A stretch of 7,678 bases of DNA, taken from positions 1 through 7,678 of the forward strand of contig JAADEQ010000028.1 of NCBI GenBank assembly GCA_013153345.1. The letters are read 5' to 3'. The notes under the pieces were generated by a model, which did not search any database, was not told the origin of the DNA, and worked only from the letters and a program-made list of their open reading frames with translations. Both the position numbers and the translations under genes were made by a program. Below are positions 5,505-7,678 of the stretch, piece after piece; position 1 is the first letter of the stretch, and the number at the start of each line of letters is the position of its first letter. This DNA comes from Campylobacterota bacterium (GTDB taxonomy: Bacteria > Campylobacterota > Campylobacteria > Campylobacterales > Sulfurovaceae).

Positions 5505-6625
5505 TGTTTCGATTAAGCAATCTTATAAGCTCAGTAATTGAAAATAGGCCCTCTAGACATCTAAATGGCTCAATTGCCATTTGGAACTTTACAAATAGAT
5601 GTAATCTAAATTGCCTCCACTGCTACTCAAAAGCTTCACTTGATGCAGTTGATAAACTCTCAACCTCCAAAATTTTTGAGACCATAAAGAAACTAAAAGA
5701 GGCAAATGTTAAATTTATTATCTTTAGTGGAGGTGAGCCCTTAGTTAGAAAAGATATATTTGATATTGCAGCCTTTGCAAAAGAGAATGGAATTATTACC
5801 TATCTCTCAACAAATGGACTTTATGTTAAAAAGAGTAATGCACAAAAAATCTTAGAGCACTTTAACTATATTGGAATTAGTATTGATGGGGTGGAGGAGA
5901 CACATGATTACTTTAGAGGATTAAAGGGAAGCTTTAGAGAGTCTCTAAAGGCAATTGAGCTACTAAATAGCTATCAAAAGACAAAGGTTGGTTTGCGCTT
6001 TACTATTACAAAAGATACACTAAAAGATTTAGAGGCAATCTTTGAACTAGCCCAAACCCATAACATTCCAAAAATATATATCTCTCATTTGGTTTATAGT
6101 GGCAGAGGACTTGATAATCTAAAGATGGATATTACCAAAGAGCAAAGAGTAAAAGCAGTTGAGTTTATTATAAATAAAGCCTTTGAGTATTATGAGACCA
6201 AAAGAGATATAGAGATAGTAACTGGAAATATGGAGATGGATGCAATCTTATTTTTAAAGATTTTTTCAAAAAAATATCCCCATCTTAAGGAAGAAATGAA
6301 GAAAAGATTGATAAAATGGGGAGGAAATAGTGCTGGAAGGAACCTTTTAAATATTAATAGTGAGGGTGATGTAAAGCCAGACCCTTTCTTTCCAATAAAG
6401 GTTGGAAATATATTAAAGGAGGATTTCTTGGATATTTGGATTAATAAACCTTCAGAGGTTTTAAAGAGATTAAGAGTCCATCCAAGAGAGCTTGAAGGAG
6501 ATTGTAAAGAGTGTAGATATTTAGAGATTTGTAACGGGGGAAGTAGGAGTCGAGCATTTGCTATATATAATAACTTATGGGCGCAAGACCCAAGCTGCTA
6601 TATTGATTATATCAAGGAGAGGTAA
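5504..6625 (+). CDS. nirJ: Radical SAM protein of heme d1 biosynthesis, NirJ-like
   Basis: 373 residues. Radical SAM core: the cluster motif CNLNCLHC (Cys33, Cys37, Cys40) binds the 4Fe-4S that cleaves S-adenosylmethionine; SGGEP (75-79) contacts SAM; STNG (102-105) and ISIDG (125-129) follow. The C-terminus carries a second, SPASM-like cysteine set, CX2CX5CX21C (Cys334, 337, 343, 365), in HPRELEGDCKECRYLEIC and DPSCYI, which is typical of NirJ. The N-terminus (MFRLSNLI, then IAIWNFTNRCN) also resembles NirJ. Known NirJ enzymes remove propionate side chains from didecarboxysiroheme on the way to heme d1. The related AhbC of the siroheme-to-heme route is the main alternative; the adjacent cytochrome and methyltransferase fit either in part. 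It starts in the stop of the cytochrome gene (TAATG) with only a weak ribosome binding site (GAGTAAG), so coupling is likely. Confidence 0.85.
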   Translation: MFRLSNLISSVIENRPSRHLNGSIAIWNFTNRCNLNCLHCYSKASLDAVDKLSTSKIFETIKKLKEANVKFIIFSGGEPLVRKDIFDIAAFAKENGIITYLSTNGLYVKKSNAQKILEHFNYIGISIDGVEETHDYFRGLKGSFRESLKAIELLNSYQKTKVGLRFTITKDTLKDLEAIFELAQTHNIPKIYISHLVYSGRGLDNLKMDITKEQRVKAVEFIINKAFEYYETKRDIEIVTGNMEMDAILFLKIFSKKYPHLKEEMKKRLIKWGGNSAGRNLLNINSEGDVKPDPFFPIKVGNILKEDFLDIWINKPSEVLKRLRVHPRELEGDCKECRYLEICNGGSRSRAFAIYNNLWAQDPSCYIDYIKER

Positions 6626-7359
6626 TGGGAAAAGTCTATTTAACTGGTGCTGGTCCTGGAGATATTGAACTTTTAACTCTAAAGGCTCTAAAGGCGATTA
6701 AAAAAGCTGATGTAATTGTATATGATAGATTGGCAAATCCAGATATTTTAAAAGAGGCAAAAGATGGATGCGAGTTTATATATGTAGGAAAAGAGGATGG
6801 AAAACATACTCTCCCTCAAGAGGAGATTAATAAACTTCTTTATGAACTAGCGCTAAAATATGAGAATGTAGTAAGATTAAAGGGTGGAGACCCATTGGTA
6901 TTTGGAAGAGGAGGAGAAGAGGCACTATATCTAAAAGAAAAAGGGATAGAGTTTGAGTTTATTCCTGGCATTACCTCAGCAATTGCAGTTCCAGAGTATG
7001 CTGGAATTCCAGTAACACATCGAGGATTAACCGTCTCTTTTAGGGTAGTAACTGGTCATGAGAGCCCATATAAACAGCGCTCACAAATCCCTTGGCAAAA
7101 CTTTAAAACTGATGATACAATTGTATTTTTAATGGGGCTTCATAATCTTGACAAGATTACTAAAAAGCTAATTGAGATTGGAAAGCCAAAAGATTATCCA
7201 ATTGCTGTTATTAGTAAAGGGACAACAAAAGATGAAAAGACAATAATAGGAACTCTTGAAGATATTTATGAAAAGGCAAAAGATTTGCCAACTCCAGCTC
7301 TAATTGTTGTGGGAGAGGTGGTAAAACTACACGATAAATTAAGTTGGTTTGAGCAATAA
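6625..7359 (+). CDS. cobA: Uroporphyrinogen-III C-methyltransferase (CobA/NirE type)
   Basis: Cytoplasmic SAM-dependent enzyme that methylates uroporphyrinogen III at C2 and C7 to give precorrin-2, the branch point to siroheme, heme d1 and cobalamin. 244 residues, the length of stand-alone SUMT without the CysG oxidase/ferrochelatase half. Motifs: GAGPGD (8-13), RLKGGDPLVFGRGGEE (84-99), PGITSA (114-119), AGIPVTHRG (126-134) and PTPALIVVGEVV (222-233). The start has a strong ribosome binding site AAGGAG (6614-6619) and overlaps the nirJ stop by one base (TAATG). Beside a NirJ-like gene it is probably the NirE-equivalent for heme d1, but it may serve siroheme or B12 as well. Precorrin-2 dehydrogenase and chelatase genes are not in the window. 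Confidence 0.93.
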   Translation: MGKVYLTGAGPGDIELLTLKALKAIKKADVIVYDRLANPDILKEAKDGCEFIYVGKEDGKHTLPQEEINKLLYELALKYENVVRLKGGDPLVFGRGGEEALYLKEKGIEFEFIPGITSAIAVPEYAGIPVTHRGLTVSFRVVTGHESPYKQRSQIPWQNFKTDDTIVFLMGLHNLDKITKKLIEIGKPKDYPIAVISKGTTKDEKTIIGTLEDIYEKAKDLPTPALIVVGEVVKLHDKLSWFEQ

Positions 7360-7395
7360 GAGACTTTTTTTAAAAAATCTTCTCTTAACCCTTTT
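7357..7395 (+). terminator. Possible terminator after cobA
   Basis: TAAGAGA (7357-7363) pairs with TCTCTTA (7381-7387), enclosing an inner T-run/A-run pairing with a small internal loop, and a short CTTTTT follows (7391-7396). The stem is AU-rich and imperfect, so termination may be partial and read-through into the Crp/Fnr gene is possible. Confidence 0.35.
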
Positions 7396-7399
7396 TAAA

Positions 7400-7439
7400 A
7401 TAAAATTTTTATGCTAAGATTTATACATAAAATTTTTAT
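7400..7439. repeat. Twin 13-bp palindromes flanking the regulator's -10
   Basis: ATAAAATTTTTAT occurs identically at 7400-7412 and 7427-7439, 27 bp apart. Each copy is a perfect inverted repeat around a central T. One lies in the spacer upstream of the predicted -10, the other at the predicted start site: a layout that would suit autoregulation. All bases are A or T, so it may instead be promoter curvature or chance. Confidence 0.35.
7412..7420 (+). promoter_or_regulatory. Predicted extended -10 promoter of the Crp/Fnr gene
   Basis: TG-C-TAAGAT forms an extended -10 with start near 7427 and a leader of about 23 nt. The ribosome binding site AAGG (7440-7443) is six bases before the ATG. Confidence 0.4.
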
Positions 7440-7449
7440 AAGGTTTTAA

Positions 7450-7678
7450 ATGTATAGAATAGAAGATGTTCCTATTTTCTCAAATTTATCCCCATCTAGT
7501 CTAAGTAAAATAAAAGATAAACTATATATTAAAGAGTATAGTAAAGACTCTATTGTATTTTATGAGGGAGATTTTAATAGATATCTTTATATACTGCTAG
7601 AGGGGAAAGTAAAACTTTATAAAACTACACCAAAGGGTAATCAAATCCATATTAATAGACTTATTGCTCCATCTTTAA
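7450..7678 (+). CDS. Crp/Fnr-family transcriptional regulator (partial, N-terminal sensor domain)
   Basis: The first 76 codons are open to the right edge. The reading is the start of a cyclic-nucleotide-binding-like beta-barrel: VPIFSNLSPSSL (7-18), IVFYEGD (35-41), YLYILLEGKVKLYKTTPKGNQ (45-65) and LIAPSL (71-76), the pattern that opens Crp/Fnr regulators. The helix-turn-helix would lie beyond the window. There is no cysteine in these 76 residues, so it lacks the N-terminal 4Fe-4S ligands of true FNR; a DNR/NNR/NssR-like sensor of nitrogen oxides, or another ligand, is more likely. It is codirectional with the heme d1-type operon 90 bp upstream, so it is a natural candidate regulator for it. 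Confidence 0.88.
   Translation, partial: MYRIEDVPIFSNLSPSSLSKIKDKLYIKEYSKDSIVFYEGDFNRYLYILLEGKVKLYKTTPKGNQIHINRLIAPSL

Overview
The window is AT-rich chromosomal DNA that looks like a member of the Campylobacterota (epsilonproteobacteria), probably a free-living nitrate- or nitrite-respiring lineage. The basis is codon use (AGA for arginine, A/T-ending codons), TATAAT -10 boxes without clear -35 boxes, an S9 with the '[19 protein letters not shown]' variant and the '[12 protein letters not shown]' tail, and a heme d1-type biosynthesis operon. I cannot name the genus. No mobile elements, CRISPR arrays, tRNAs or rRNAs were seen, and gene density is high; the longest gap is 201 bp.

Layout. (1) Positions 1-1496, minus strand: the N-terminal 498 codons of an ABC-F ATPase of the Uup type, cut by the left edge. 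(2) An 80-bp divergent region whose two TATAAT boxes sit so close that the promoters overlap. (3) 1577-2422: a stand-alone CitE-like (HpcH/HpaI aldolase / citrate lyase beta) protein of unknown substrate. (4) 2509-3325: the rplM-rpsI operon (L13, S9), with its own extended -10, a small hairpin at the predicted 5' end of the mRNA, and a clear intrinsic terminator. (5) 3530-5068: a PiT-family phosphate permease with both duplicated signature halves and a charged coiled-coil insert before the last membrane segment; its stop codon lies inside its terminator hairpin.

(6) 5163-7359: a tight three-gene operon (two TAATG stop/start overlaps) for a secreted monoheme cytochrome c, a NirJ-like radical SAM protein and a stand-alone uroporphyrinogen-III C-methyltransferase (CobA/NirE type). 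The methyltransferase makes precorrin-2, which leads to siroheme; NirJ-type enzymes modify siroheme-derived intermediates toward heme d1, the cofactor of cytochrome cd1 nitrite reductase; the cytochrome could be an electron carrier for that system. The nitrite reductase itself and the other heme d1 genes are not in the window. (7) From 7450 to the right edge: the first 76 codons of a Crp/Fnr-family regulator.

The most interesting regulatory signal is upstream of the cytochrome gene. An 8/10 match to the FNR/DNR-type box (TTGAT-N4-ATCAA) is centred at -41.5 from the predicted start site, the classical class II activator position, and a perfect 14-bp palindrome follows near +4 to +17. Together with the Crp/Fnr gene directly downstream, this suggests a locally regulated nitrite-respiration module. 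Nothing in the window is clearly a wholly new system.
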